Origin: Chryseosolibacter sp036402115
GTDB taxonomy: Bacteria; Bacteroidota; Bacteroidia; Cytophagales; Cyclobacteriaceae
Assembly: GCA_036402115.1 (NCBI GenBank)
Contig: DASWTM010000198.1
Location: 12,624-76,623 of the forward strand
Reading direction: 5' to 3'
DNA length: 64,000 bases
The notes beneath the pieces are model-generated. The model was not told the origin of the DNA and made no database searches. It saw only the letters and a list, made by a program, of their open reading frames with translations. Shown here piece after piece: positions 45,691 to 54,311 of this stretch. The position numbers and the translations under genes were made by a program. Numbering within the stretch: position 1 is the stretch's first letter; the number at the start of each line of letters is the position of its first letter.

Positions 45691-46338
45691 ATGACTTCAC
45701 CAAACCTAAATTTTATCACGGACCAGTCGCAGATCCTCAAATGCCTTACTGAAAGCCTTCACAGAGGAAATGTTGTAGGGATCACTTCTGAGGCGGCTGG
45801 GCATACACTATTCCTCACAGCCGTAGAGAACATTTTTGAAAGCGGAATTACGCGCGAGAAAATGATTGTTTTGAAAAAATTCGACATCCACGGTATTGTG
45901 CACGAAAACAATTGCATTCCGCTGAAGCAGATTGATCGTGTGGAATCCTATCAAACCCTGTACAAGGACAGCCTTCGCAAAACTTTTCGAACGATCGTCA
46001 GTGAAAACGAAGCCAATACAAAGATCAGGCGACTTGAAAGCTTCATTTCCAGTCACGACCTGAGACTCATCCTGATTAAGTTGATTGACACGCCACAGCG
46101 CGTGCGGCTTTTAGTTTCCGGACGCCAGGCAGATCCTATCGAAGGTTTCGTAAAAGATATCGATCAACGATTTGAAAAACTTGTCGTGCAAGTTGGTTCA
46201 AACAGCCAGCTGAAGAAAGAAATTAAAATCGGTCAAATTGAAAGCCTGCAATTTGATTCGTTTTTCAGTTTTAAGGGAAGTCTTTCCAAAACTTTCATTG
46301 TACAGGAATCACCGCTTAAACTGAGCAAGGCTCAGTAA
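45691..46338 (+). CDS. protein of unknown function, possible tandem Sm-like domains
   Basis: The ATG at 45691 is preferred over a GTG two codons upstream. The 215-residue product matches no family I can name. It appears to be built of two similar halves. Each has a five-strand pattern ending in an I-x-x-x-QI-x-SL-type strand: HGIVHENNCIPLKQIDRVESY in the first and EGFVKDIDQRFEKLVVQVG, then IKIGQIESLQF, in the second. The second half resembles the Sm/Hfq fold, in which a strand pair with G-F is followed by a short closing strand. It converges on the REC-first kinase gene with a 7-nt overlap and may work with it, but that is unproven. Confidence 0.6.
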   Translation: MTSPNLNFITDQSQILKCLTESLHRGNVVGITSEAAGHTLFLTAVENIFESGITREKMIVLKKFDIHGIVHENNCIPLKQIDRVESYQTLYKDSLRKTFRTIVSENEANTKIRRLESFISSHDLRLILIKLIDTPQRVRLLVSGRQADPIEGFVKDIDQRFEKLVVQVGSNSQLKKEIKIGQIESLQFDSFFSFKGSLSKTFIVQESPLKLSKAQ

Positions 46339-47489
46339 CTCGCTTCAAGCGTATGGTTTACCGATGCATTTGATGAAATGAAATTCGGGAGCTCGATTGT
46401 GAAGAGCGTTCCCTGTCCCACTTTCGACTGAATGGAGATTTTACCTCCAAGCTTATCGATGGCTTCTTTAACAATATACAGCCCGAGTCCGGCACCTTTG
46501 TTTTTTTCCGTTCCACGAAAAAACATGTCGAACACTTTATCCAGGTATCGTTCTTCAATTCCGATACCATTATCTTCGAAGATCATTACTGCCTTTTCTT
46601 CATCAACGTCTACGGCTATACGAATAAACGGTGATTGCTTTTCAGCATCGTGATACTTGATGGCGTTTGAGATCAAATTATTCATGATCACGGATAAGCG
46701 ATAACTATCGGAATGAAAATTAGACTTTTCGTTAATCATTATGAAGCGCTGGATATGCTGCGATCCCGGCATAAACTGCATCTTTTCAAAATGATCATCA
46801 ATCATCTTTTTCAGGTCAATCTTCTCGATCGAAAGATTCTGCCTCGCATTTCTCGAATAATCAAGTATCTCTTTTACGGTTTCATCCAGCTTATGAATGC
46901 TGGTTTCCATCATCGAAAAGTACAAGTCGAGCTCTGACTTATTGTTTTGATTCTCATGCTTGGCCAGATCCAGTAGTCCCAACACTGACATAAGCGGTGC
47001 CCTGAGATTATGCGAGACGCTATAAACAAAGCTATCAAGCTCCTTATTGATCTTTTTAAGCTCAGCATTCTGGGACTGCAACGCCTGCGCGGCTCTTGCT
47101 TTGGCATCTTCAGCCTTGCGTTGCTTCAAAGCATTTTGGATTGCATTCGGAAGTCGCGCCAGGTTTGATTTAAGAACATAATCGTCTGCCCCGGCTTTGA
47201 GGCAGGTAACGGCAAACTCTTCCGATACCGCACCTGTAACAAGGATGAACGGAATTTTGCCCGCATGCTGCTTACTCAATGCAAGTGCTTCCACGGAGTC
47301 GAACTGCGGCAGCGAATGATCAGAAAGGATTACGTCAGCCCGATAGTCATGCAATGCACGTAAGAAGCCCTCACGCGTATCCTCTTGTCTGACTTCGAAA
47401 TCCAATCCTGCTTTCTTCAGGGTCCTTTTGATCAACTCTACGTCATCTTCAACATCTTCGAGGATCAAGATCTTAAGCGTACTTTCCAT
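46332..47489 (-). CDS. REC-first hybrid histidine kinase, paralogue
   Basis: The 385-residue protein has the same layout as that at 41669-42784: receiver with Asp57 in VILSDHSLPQFDSVEAL, then the H-box VYSVSHNLRAPLMSVLGLL with His160, the N-box NNLISNAIKYHD and G boxes FEDNGIGIEERY and GAGLGLYIVKE. Identical residue numbering of Asp57 and His160 in the two proteins points to a recent duplication. Unlike its paralogue it has no response regulator directly upstream. It overlaps the 3' end of the unknown gene on the other strand by 7 nt. Confidence 0.92.
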   Translation of the reverse strand: MESTLKILILEDVEDDVELIKRTLKKAGLDFEVRQEDTREGFLRALHDYRADVILSDHSLPQFDSVEALALSKQHAGKIPFILVTGAVSEEFAVTCLKAGADDYVLKSNLARLPNAIQNALKQRKAEDAKARAAQALQSQNAELKKINKELDSFVYSVSHNLRAPLMSVLGLLDLAKHENQNNKSELDLYFSMMETSIHKLDETVKEILDYSRNARQNLSIEKIDLKKMIDDHFEKMQFMPGSQHIQRFIMINEKSNFHSDSYRLSVIMNNLISNAIKYHDAEKQSPFIRIAVDVDEEKAVMIFEDNGIGIEERYLDKVFDMFFRGTEKNKGAGLGLYIVKEAIDKLGGKISIQSKVGQGTLFTIELPNFISSNASVNHTLEASY

Positions 47490-47803
47490 TCCTGAATTTT
47501 ATAAAATTAATTCGTCTTACAGGGAAGGTGTAAACATCATTCCATAGAGAAATATGTGGCTTTGTCGTTGCGCAATTTTCTGGTATTTAAATTTGGGGTG
47601 AATGATCTACAATCAGCGACCGTTACCGGCTGTTTAGTTGGCGTAACGCTGATGTAAGGTTTCCACCTGAATAAGCAGCATAATCATTTACCTTGAGTCT
47701 TTGTTGAAGCTTCAAGCGGCAGTTTGGCCTGTAGGGCATGCGTTGCGTCAACAATTCTAAGCATGACCGAAATATAACGATAGCAGAAAGTGTCGTTTGG
47801 AGT
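47490..47803. other. intergenic region without a supported gene
   Basis: The 314-nt region upstream of the REC-first kinase and downstream of the YCF48-like gene (both on the minus strand) shows no gene, terminator hairpin or repeat array that could be supported. Confidence 0.5.
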
Positions 47804-48826
47804 TTATTTCCGCGAGGTGATTAATCCCACTTTGCCGCTTCCTCCGGCAATAACAACAAGTGAGCCCCTTCTGGCTTTACGTACCACAGCGAATTGCTTC
47901 TCATCAGAGAGCGGTTGCCAATTGCGGCCACTGTCATAACTGATATCAATGCCCGGATATCCAGCAGCGATGAGAACTTTATCAGAGATGTATTCACTTC
48001 CTTCGCGGATACCTCGCGTGGGCGTTATGGGCCGTGTCCAGGTTTTACCGCCATCCTGCGTGAGGAAAATATGGTCTTGCGCGAGTGAATCGATTTCGTA
48101 ATTACCACCAACGATCAGTCCGTGGTTCTCATCGAGGAATGCGGTTGAAAAAATCCCCGTCATCGTTTCTCCCTGAATGATGGGCACGTTCAGAATTCTC
48201 CAGGATTTCGCCTTGTCATGGGAAACAAAAATTCTCGAATGCTTACCGCCTGTTGCAATCACCACGTTCGCTTTACCGATACAGCGAATATTGGTTCCAC
48301 TGGCAGCAAACGAACCTTCGCCCGCCATTAGCTTCGGACGCAAATCAGGAGCAAGTTCTTCCCAGGTTTTGCCGCCATCCCTGGTGCGGATGATCAGCAT
48401 TGAACCTTCAATTGCATCGCCATAAAAAATGCCTTCGTTCGAATTCCAAAAGTCAACACCGTCAATAAAGGCATCAGGATGACTATTTTGAAAAACGGGT
48501 TGCCAGTTACGGCCACCATCTGAAGTACGAAGGATTATTGCAGGGGTCCCTGCGTTGGCAATCACTGCGTGCAGCGAATCAAATGCATACAGTGATCTGA
48601 ACTCCAGTTTCTCATGCCCCTTTACCTGGAGAAAGCGCCACGTGTTGCCTCCATCCATTGATCGGCCCACCACACCCTTGCTTCCGCTCACCCAGGCTAC
48701 ACGGTCGTCAACTACTGACATACCACGGAAGTAAGCATCTGTATTTGTTTGGATTTTCTTCAGTTGGTAAACCTGCGCATGGGAAGCGGAAAAATGTAGC
48801 AGCAACAGAACAATGACAATGCGCAT
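47804..48826 (-). CDS. secreted YCF48-like beta-propeller protein
   Basis: The ATG at 48826 begins a signal peptide (MRIVIVLLLLHFSASHAQ). The 341-residue product is a seven-bladed-type propeller with BNR/Asp-box repeats: RSMDGGNTWRFLQV, RTSDGGRNWQPVF, RTRDGGKTWEELAP, LTQDGGKTWTRPI and SYDSGRNWQPLS. In cyanobacteria the related YCF48 assists photosystem II assembly, which cannot apply here. In Bacteroidota such proteins are secreted and of unknown role, possibly binding glycans or proteins. Confidence 0.85.
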   Translation of the reverse strand: MRIVIVLLLLHFSASHAQVYQLKKIQTNTDAYFRGMSVVDDRVAWVSGSKGVVGRSMDGGNTWRFLQVKGHEKLEFRSLYAFDSLHAVIANAGTPAIILRTSDGGRNWQPVFQNSHPDAFIDGVDFWNSNEGIFYGDAIEGSMLIIRTRDGGKTWEELAPDLRPKLMAGEGSFAASGTNIRCIGKANVVIATGGKHSRIFVSHDKAKSWRILNVPIIQGETMTGIFSTAFLDENHGLIVGGNYEIDSLAQDHIFLTQDGGKTWTRPITPTRGIREGSEYISDKVLIAAGYPGIDISYDSGRNWQPLSDEKQFAVVRKARRGSLVVIAGGSGKVGLITSRK

Positions 48827-49039
48827 GATATTAGGTTTAAAGTCTAATGTTTTCAATCATTCTCGTGCGATGATATCATCGTACTCTTGCGAATATACAA
48901 CAGAAAAAACCACCTGACTCCATTCTTCTAACATGCGTTTCAATTCAATCACAGAAGAAAAATTCCGTTTGAATTTTATTTTTTTTCTATCGCTCATGCG
49001 GATGACTAAGTTCGTGATCGTGAAGAGCGAAGACAAGGT

Positions 49040-49315
49040 ATGGCAAATATCAAATTAGGAACCGGCTATAAGATTATCGAGACACGTTATAAAAGATATC
49101 TTAATCATTATCACATTCCGGCACCTGAGTGTCTGGTGGTGCCGATGAAATCGTACGGAGCCGATCTTTCCTGTGAAGTAAGGTGGGAAGACGAACACGG
49201 AGTTCTTCACATTAAGAGTCCCTTGCTTTTTAGCGATGATAACCTGAAGCCGATAAACCCCTTGATTGATTCCAAGTTGTTTGAAATCTGGCAGCATTAT
49301 TACGGACAAAATTGA
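49040..49315 (+). CDS. small protein of unknown function
   Basis: The 91-residue product begins MANIKLGTGYKIIETRYKRYL, has a central run of beta-strand-like segments (CEVRWEDEHGVLHIKSPLLF) and ends FEIWQHYYGQN. There is no signal peptide or membrane segment, and I do not recognise a family. Good codon structure and an intact start support it as a gene. Confidence 0.6.
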   Translation: MANIKLGTGYKIIETRYKRYLNHYHIPAPECLVVPMKSYGADLSCEVRWEDEHGVLHIKSPLLFSDDNLKPINPLIDSKLFEIWQHYYGQN

Positions 49316-49401
49316 TTGCTGCCGCGCCCGAATTTTTGGATAACTCGTTAATAATCACGAAATAAACAAGTTGTAATGAACTATTTTCTCGTGAAATTCC
49401 T

Positions 49402-49409
49402 TATCTTTG
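49402..49409 (+). promoter_or_regulatory. -7 element upstream of the 74-residue basic protein gene
   Basis: TATCTTTG matches TAnnTTTG exactly. No -33 element at normal spacing was found. The gene starts 110 nt downstream, leaving a leader of about 100 nt. Confidence 0.45.
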
Positions 49410-49518
49410 CGGTTGTTAGAAGGGTTTTTTCTGTCGTTTTGTCTTAGTTTGGCCCGTTTAAGTTCCTGGAACCCCTCAAAACAGCCATTTTTTCGCACTT
49501 TAAAACAAAAAAAAGCAA

Positions 49519-49743
49519 ATGGGAAGGCCTATTACAAGGGAAGTTAAATTAAGAGACGGTTTCTACATCGAAGTTCGCAGCAAGGGCGCTGCAAAGTCCA
49601 CGAAGATCCGCAGAGATTCTTATAATGAAATCCAATCTGCAGTTCGCCAATACAAAACCGCCTACGATGTGAATTACCTGGGCGAATTCAAGAACGGAAA
49701 GGCAATCTCCACCAAAACAAAAGGAAAAGCAGTAGAAGAGTAA
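49519..49743 (+). CDS. small basic conserved protein of unknown function
   Basis: The 74-residue, lysine-rich protein starts MGRPITREVKLRDGFYIEV and has KSTKIRRDSYNEIQSAVRQY followed by a basic tail. A basic protein of this size with alternating strands could bind nucleic acid, but no known family is recognised. It is probably transcribed alone: the CadD-like gene follows after 52 nt and a weak 6-bp hairpin lies in that gap (49742-49760). Confidence 0.65.
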   Translation: MGRPITREVKLRDGFYIEVRSKGAAKSTKIRRDSYNEIQSAVRQYKTAYDVNYLGEFKNGKAISTKTKGKAVEE

Positions 49744-49795
49744 ATCGTGTTACTCGATTTTCCTGCCTGAGCGCTGCGATCGATAACGTTTAAGC

Positions 49796-50377
49796 ATGAT
49801 ACCCCATATTGGCTTAGCGGTACTCACGTTTGTGATTACCAACATTGACGATTTGCTTATTCTCAGTGTCTACTTTGCTGCACCCACATACCGCGGAAGA
49901 AATATTGTAGTCGGCCAGTTTTTTGGTATCATCACCATTATTCTCATCAGCTTGAGCGGGGTGGTGCTGGGCAATTTTCTAAGTGATCGCTGGATCAGTC
50001 TTCTCGGCATTTTGCCAATCATCGTTGGAATTAAGGAGTTGTTGAGCGAGGAAGGCGAAGAAAATGAAGATGTCTCAGTGCGGTCGACAAACTTTCAATT
50101 CCTAAATGTCGCACTTGTTACCATTGCGAATGGTGGTGATAATATTGGAGTATATGTTCCACTCTTTGCATCACTTCCCGACTATTCCTTCGTCACACTG
50201 TATGTCGGCATTTTTCTGTTCCTCACAGCGCTGCTATGTTACTTCGCATTCTACTTGACAAACCATCCCCGGATCAAGCATTATGCAGAGACGTGGGGCC
50301 ATAAGATCTTACCTTACTTTCTCATTCTCCTCGGCCTTTTTATTCTGAAAGACTTTATCATCACCTTTGTCGCTTAA
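49796..50377 (+). CDS. CadD-type cadmium resistance transporter family protein
   Basis: The 193-residue membrane protein has about five transmembrane helices and the CadD motifs FVITNIDDLLILSVYF at the N-terminus and VTIANGGDNIGVYVPLF in the second half. The paired acidic motifs NIDD and GGDN are the likely cation path. CadD-like proteins confer cadmium resistance in staphylococci. In other bacteria specificity is unproven and may include other cations. Its neighbours give no metal context. Confidence 0.85.
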   Translation: MIPHIGLAVLTFVITNIDDLLILSVYFAAPTYRGRNIVVGQFFGIITIILISLSGVVLGNFLSDRWISLLGILPIIVGIKELLSEEGEENEDVSVRSTNFQFLNVALVTIANGGDNIGVYVPLFASLPDYSFVTLYVGIFLFLTALLCYFAFYLTNHPRIKHYAETWGHKILPYFLILLGLFILKDFIITFVA

Positions 50378-50409
50378 ACTTGCGACTCATTTTTCACGCA
50401 GTGGGTTTC

Positions 50410-50442
50410 AAAAAATCAGGGGTGTCCCTTTCGGAACACCCC
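50410..50442 (-). terminator. terminator of the minus-strand response regulator
   Basis: A hairpin GGGGTGT/ACACCCC with one internal mismatch and an inner CC/GG pair (50419-50442) is followed on the minus strand by a run of six T. It lies 51 nt past the response regulator stop. Confidence 0.75.
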
Positions 50443-50493
50443 TTCCCAACCATAGAAGACCACTTCACGAATCAAAGCTCTATGGTCTAAGTA

Positions 50494-50886
50494 TTATGCC
50501 GCCTGCGACTGCAGCCGTGTAATTACCGTCTTTAGTGAAAAGCATAAATCGTTAAATGAATTCGGTTTTCGGATGTATTCCTTCGCACCCATCGCATACA
50601 ACTCGTTAATTTCATTTTCATTCTGCGTGGTCGAATAAATCACTACGGGAATATCTCTGAACCGCTGATCTTTTTTCAATTCCATGAGACAATGCTTTCC
50701 GTCCATGACGGGCATATTCACATCGAGAAATATATAGTCGGGGAGCGGAGAATCATCACTCAAGACGTTGAGCGCCTGGCGTCCATCATTCACCATGGTG
50801 CATTCAATCTTTGGGTCAATCTTCTCGAGCGCCTCGACCAGCAATTCACAATCATCAATATCGTCATCAGCATATAGGATCTTCAT
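50494..50886 (-). CDS. single-domain response regulator
   Basis: From the ATG at 50886 the receiver has 130 residues: acidic residues in ILYADDDIDD, Asp55 in YIFLDVNMPVMDG, the VIYSTTQNENE switch and EYIRKPNSF with the conserved lysine. There is no output domain and no adjacent kinase, so it is an orphan regulator. The frame is open 25 codons upstream, but the internal ATG begins the conserved domain. Confidence 0.9.
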   Translation of the reverse strand: MKILYADDDIDDCELLVEALEKIDPKIECTMVNDGRQALNVLSDDSPLPDYIFLDVNMPVMDGKHCLMELKKDQRFRDIPVVIYSTTQNENEINELYAMGAKEYIRKPNSFNDLCFSLKTVITRLQSQAA

Positions 50887-51154
50887 ATGTATCGATTTAG
50901 GTGAATAAAATACTCTACTGAACGAACGAACAGAATCAAACAACGTTCCGTGTTTTGTCAAACGGTTACGCTTAACTCGTTGGATAAGTGTGATGATCAG
51001 GTGAACTGCATTAATGCTATATAAACGGCTGGTGTTGCAACCGTGTGAGCCGATCGATCAGCCGATGGAATTGATGAAAAAAGTAACAGTTCGACAAAAC
51101 GTGGAATACCAGCCGACATTACCAGCGTTTCAGTTTCTAAAATTATCCTTAGTC

Positions 51155-51358
51155 TTAATTGCTGTTTGTTTTAATGAATGAGTCAAGGTTGTGTTCGATC
51201 TCGTTTTTAAAAAGCGCTGTGATGTATTCCACCGCCATCTCTTTCTCATGCATCTCATTTTCCTGGAATTCAGGATTGTGTAGCAGCTGTATAAAGTTTT
51301 CACGGTGCAAGTCTAAGATTGTCATCACAAATTGTTTCACTTGATTTCGGCTTATCAT
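51155..51358 (-). CDS. small protein of unknown function
   Basis: The 67-residue, helix-rich acidic product starts MISRNQVKQFVMTILDLHRENF and contains a HEKEMAVEYITALFKNEIEHN helix. No family is recognised. Its ATG overlaps the stop of the gene at 51355-51561 (ATGA), which supports both as a coupled pair. Confidence 0.5.
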   Translation of the reverse strand: MISRNQVKQFVMTILDLHRENFIQLLHNPEFQENEMHEKEMAVEYITALFKNEIEHNLDSFIKTNSN

Positions 51359-51561
51359 AAAACTATGTTTCCTAAATCACTGATAATTTGTATTCCTTCG
51401 TGTTCAAACGTTAGCGGTTGACCTGCGATTGGCACACAGCCACACCGTTGTAAAATGACATATTTCTCGATGAGTTGAATTTTATTAGGTCTGGCAAAGT
51501 GTGATGCAATTTTCGCGTAAGGTATTTTTGTATAAACAACCGATACCGTTATGAAAAACAT
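51355..51561 (-). CDS. small protein of unknown function, coupled to the next gene
   Basis: The 68-residue product (MFFITVSVVYTKIPYAKIAS...) has no recognisable domain. Support comes from the 4-nt stop/start overlap with 51155-51358. Its first codons overlap the start of the gene on the opposite strand by 11 nt. The start could lie further in, so confidence is modest. Confidence 0.4.
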   Translation of the reverse strand: MFFITVSVVYTKIPYAKIASHFARPNKIQLIEKYVILQRCGCVPIAGQPLTFEHEGIQIISDLGNIVL

Positions 51562-51847
51562 GAATAATTCTCCGTCAGGTCTTCGGGAAAGGCATGAGGG
51601 AATAGTAGAAGTAAAACTGTGGGAAGCGTTCTTGTTGTATAATCAACACAATTTATACCAAACGTTATCGACTTATGCCATTGAAAATGGGCCGCTGGAA
51701 AATACGAACAGTGAGCAAGCCACCATTGATTTTCGCTTTACTTCGTATGACTGGAACAACACGCTCAAGAAGTTGTTAAACACACATAACATACCTGTAA
51801 TTAAAGAACAAGTGGTTCGCAGACAGGAGGCCGTGTTTCATGAATAA
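51551..51847 (+). CDS. small protein of unknown function
   Basis: The 98-residue product has a central segment HEGIVEVKLWEAFLLYNQHNLYQTLSTYA and ends IPVIKEQVVRRQEAVFHE. There is no signal peptide. I do not recognise it. It is divergent from the coupled small pair and ends at a strong hairpin shared with the GMC oxidoreductase gene. Confidence 0.55.
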   Translation: MKNMNNSPSGLRERHEGIVEVKLWEAFLLYNQHNLYQTLSTYAIENGPLENTNSEQATIDFRFTSYDWNNTLKKLLNTHNIPVIKEQVVRRQEAVFHE

Positions 51848-51849
51848 AC

Positions 51850-51897
51850 AAATGGTTTATGGTTGTGGTTAGTGTTGTTAACAATCATAAACCATTT
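51850..51897. terminator. bidirectional terminator made of heptamer units (locus E)
   Basis: A 17-bp stem with one G-T pair (51850-51866 with 51881-51897) separates two convergent genes; the right arm overlaps the oxidoreductase stop codon. The left arm and loop step in 7-nt units (ATGGTTT, ATGGTTG, TGGTTAG, TGTTGTT), and TTGTTAACAA at the centre is palindromic. Confidence 0.75.
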
Positions 51898-53608
51898 AGA
51901 TATCTTTCGTCTTTAATTGACTCACTGCATAATCTGCTGCACGAGCAGCCATAGCCATATAAGTCAACGATGGATTCTGGGTCGATGTAGATGTCATACA
52001 GGCACCATCTGTCACAAACACGTTCGGACACGCATGAAGCTGATTCCATCTGTTCAGCAATGACGTCTTAGGGTCTTTGCCCATACGCACTCCTCCCATC
52101 TCATGGATATCAAGTCCTGGAGCCTGTTTAGAATCCGAAGTCTCAATATTCGTGAAGCCGGCTTTCGTGTACATCTCGGTAAACTGCTCCATAAAGTCCT
52201 TAATCATCTTCTCATCGTTATCATCGTAATCCACAGAGATATTCAGCAGTGGTACACCCCATGCGTCTTTCTTCGTGCTATCGAGTTTTACGTAGTTCGA
52301 TTCTTTGGGAATAGTTTCGCCCATGATGTGTGATCCGACAGCCCAGGCTCCTGGCTTAGGTCGCAGTAAATTCTGCTTGAGCTCTTCACCTACCCCACTA
52401 TCGGATCTGTCCAGGCGCCTGAATCCTGAGAAGCCGGCTGCATATCCGCGAAGGAAGCCAGTCTCTTGCTTTCGGACGTTTCTGAATCTGGGAATGTAGC
52501 AGCCGTTTGGCCTATTACCGTATTTGGTGAAAGTGTCGAAGCCCTCGTACTGTGCAGAAATACGCGCACGGTAAATATGAAAGGCGACAAACTTGCCGAG
52601 TAAACCGTTGTCGTTGCCGAGACCGTTCGGAAATCTGGATGAAGTTGAATTAAGGAGGATAAGGTTGGTATTCAGCGCGGAGGCATTCACAAAAATCAGC
52701 TTCGCGAAGTATTCCGTTGTCTCACTTGTTTTGGCATCAATCACACGAACTCCGGATGCGCGCTGTGCATTCTCATCGTAGATTATCGAATGTACAACCG
52801 AGTCCGGACGCAATGTGGCATTTCCTGTTTTTAACGCCCACGGAATGGTAGATGAGTTCGCGCTGAAATAGCCTCCGAAAGGACAGCCGCGCTGACACAG
52901 ATTTCGATGCTGGCACGTGCCGCGGCCTTGCTGTGCAAAGATATCTTTTTGCTCTGTAATGTGTGCACAACGCCCGATGATCACATGGCGATCGTTGTAC
53001 GTCTTGCTTATGGTCTGCTTGAAATAGTCTTCGACACACGTCAGCTCCATCGGCTTGAGAAATTCACCATCTGGCAATTCTGCAAGCCCGTCTTTGTTCC
53101 CCGATATACCTACGAATTTCTCAACATAGCTATACCACGGAGCAAGATCCTTGTAACGAATAGGCCAGTCAACGGCAAACCCATCGCGCGCAGGGCCTTC
53201 AAAATCAAAGTCACTCCAGCGTTGCGTTTGCCTTGCCCACAATAATGACTTCCCTCCTACCTGATACCCACGGATCCAGTCGAACGGTTTCTCCTGAACA
53301 TATGGATGCTCATTGTCCTTGACGAAGAAATGCGCGGCATCTTCGCGGAAGGCGTAGCACTTGCTCACGACCGGGTTGGCTTCGCGCACTTCATATGGAA
53401 TTTGATTCAAGTGCTCAAACTCCCAGGGTGGTGTATTCGTGGTTGGATAATCGACATTGTGTTTTACATCGCGACCACGTTCAAGAATTAGCGTCTTCAA
53501 ACCTTTCTCCGCGAGTTCCTTTGCTGCCCAGCCACCGCTCATGCCGGAGCCGATTACAATCGCATCGAATGTTTGTTGTTCCCGCGCCTTTATATTCAGA
53601 AAGCTCAT
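51896..53608 (-). CDS. GMC-family FAD oxidoreductase (gluconate 2-dehydrogenase large-subunit-like)
   Basis: The 570-residue flavoprotein has the FAD-binding motif DAIVIGSGMSGGWAAKELAEKG with LILERG, a cysteine-containing segment GTCQHRNLCQRGCPFGGYF, and the C-terminal GMC signature around IHEMGGVRMGKDP and DGACMTSTSTQNPSLTYMAMA. It oxidises a sugar or other alcohol, donating electrons to a membrane chain. It has no signal of its own. Its start overlaps the stop of the Tat-type small subunit gene by 4 nt, so it is probably exported bound to that partner. Confidence 0.92.
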   Translation of the reverse strand: MSFLNIKAREQQTFDAIVIGSGMSGGWAAKELAEKGLKTLILERGRDVKHNVDYPTTNTPPWEFEHLNQIPYEVREANPVVSKCYAFREDAAHFFVKDNEHPYVQEKPFDWIRGYQVGGKSLLWARQTQRWSDFDFEGPARDGFAVDWPIRYKDLAPWYSYVEKFVGISGNKDGLAELPDGEFLKPMELTCVEDYFKQTISKTYNDRHVIIGRCAHITEQKDIFAQQGRGTCQHRNLCQRGCPFGGYFSANSSTIPWALKTGNATLRPDSVVHSIIYDENAQRASGVRVIDAKTSETTEYFAKLIFVNASALNTNLILLNSTSSRFPNGLGNDNGLLGKFVAFHIYRARISAQYEGFDTFTKYGNRPNGCYIPRFRNVRKQETGFLRGYAAGFSGFRRLDRSDSGVGEELKQNLLRPKPGAWAVGSHIMGETIPKESNYVKLDSTKKDAWGVPLLNISVDYDDNDEKMIKDFMEQFTEMYTKAGFTNIETSDSKQAPGLDIHEMGGVRMGKDPKTSLLNRWNQLHACPNVFVTDGACMTSTSTQNPSLTYMAMAARAADYAVSQLKTKDI

Positions 53609-54180
53609 CCGTAAATCGTTTTGTAGTCTGAAGGATCTTTAATTTCAACACAGCCGTCAAATCTGCCCGGCACCATTTGGTAGTAAGTGAATTTAGTCAT
53701 CACCGCCTCCGAGTTCATGTAACCACGAATCGCGAGACCTTTTGTTCTTCCATAGAATTGGAAGATCGGTTTTTCATTCTCGGCAAGAGAAGTTTCATCA
53801 GTGCGTTTTTGTTCGAGTTGCAGCAGAAATGATTTTCGCTCATCAGGTGTCATCTCCGAAAATGATTTGTCAGCAACCTTTGATGCATACTTGTCAAATT
53901 GCTCGAGACCTGACTGAAATTCCTTTTGCTCTTCCGGAGCATAACAATCGTCCATCATCCGGAGAACGAACTCATGCAGTTTCAACTCCTTTGCTCCCGG
54001 TGTGTCACTTGTCGGCAACAGCGTTTCTGTAATTGACGCCAGGAGCGTTTCATGATCCGCGGTAAGTTTGAGATGATCTAAGGGTATCGAGATTTTTTTT
54101 GCTTCCCGTACGCAGGAGGGGATGAAGAGTGCTCCTGTGGTGAGTACGATAAGCTGCTTAACGGCTGTTCGTCTTTGCAT
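53605..54180 (-). CDS. gluconate 2-dehydrogenase subunit 3 family protein with Tat-type lipoprotein signal
   Basis: The 191-residue protein begins MQRRTAVKQLIVLTTGALFI with a twin-arginine pair (Arg3-Arg4) and a lipobox cysteine at Cys23. The rest matches the small subunit family: ADHETLLASITETLLPTSDTPGAKELKLHEFVLRMMDDCY. It precedes the GMC subunit in a two-gene operon and should carry it through the Tat pathway and anchor it to a membrane. A tatA gene lies nearby on the same strand. Confidence 0.88.
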   Translation of the reverse strand: MQRRTAVKQLIVLTTGALFIPSCVREAKKISIPLDHLKLTADHETLLASITETLLPTSDTPGAKELKLHEFVLRMMDDCYAPEEQKEFQSGLEQFDKYASKVADKSFSEMTPDERKSFLLQLEQKRTDETSLAENEKPIFQFYGRTKGLAIRGYMNSEAVMTKFTYYQMVPGRFDGCVEIKDPSDYKTIYG

Positions 54181-54311
54181 GTGTCATATTGCTGTTCCAC
54201 AAATTTACACTTCGACACCTGCTATCAAAGTTTTTATTCTACAAAAGGATCGCGTGGCATAGAAATTATTCTATCCATAAAGGGTTGAAATTCAAGGAAG
54301 AGGAGGCAGTG

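Noticed and set aside
48177..48425. An 82-codon plus-strand open frame
   Set aside because: It is antisense to the YCF48-like propeller gene, with no start signal or domain.
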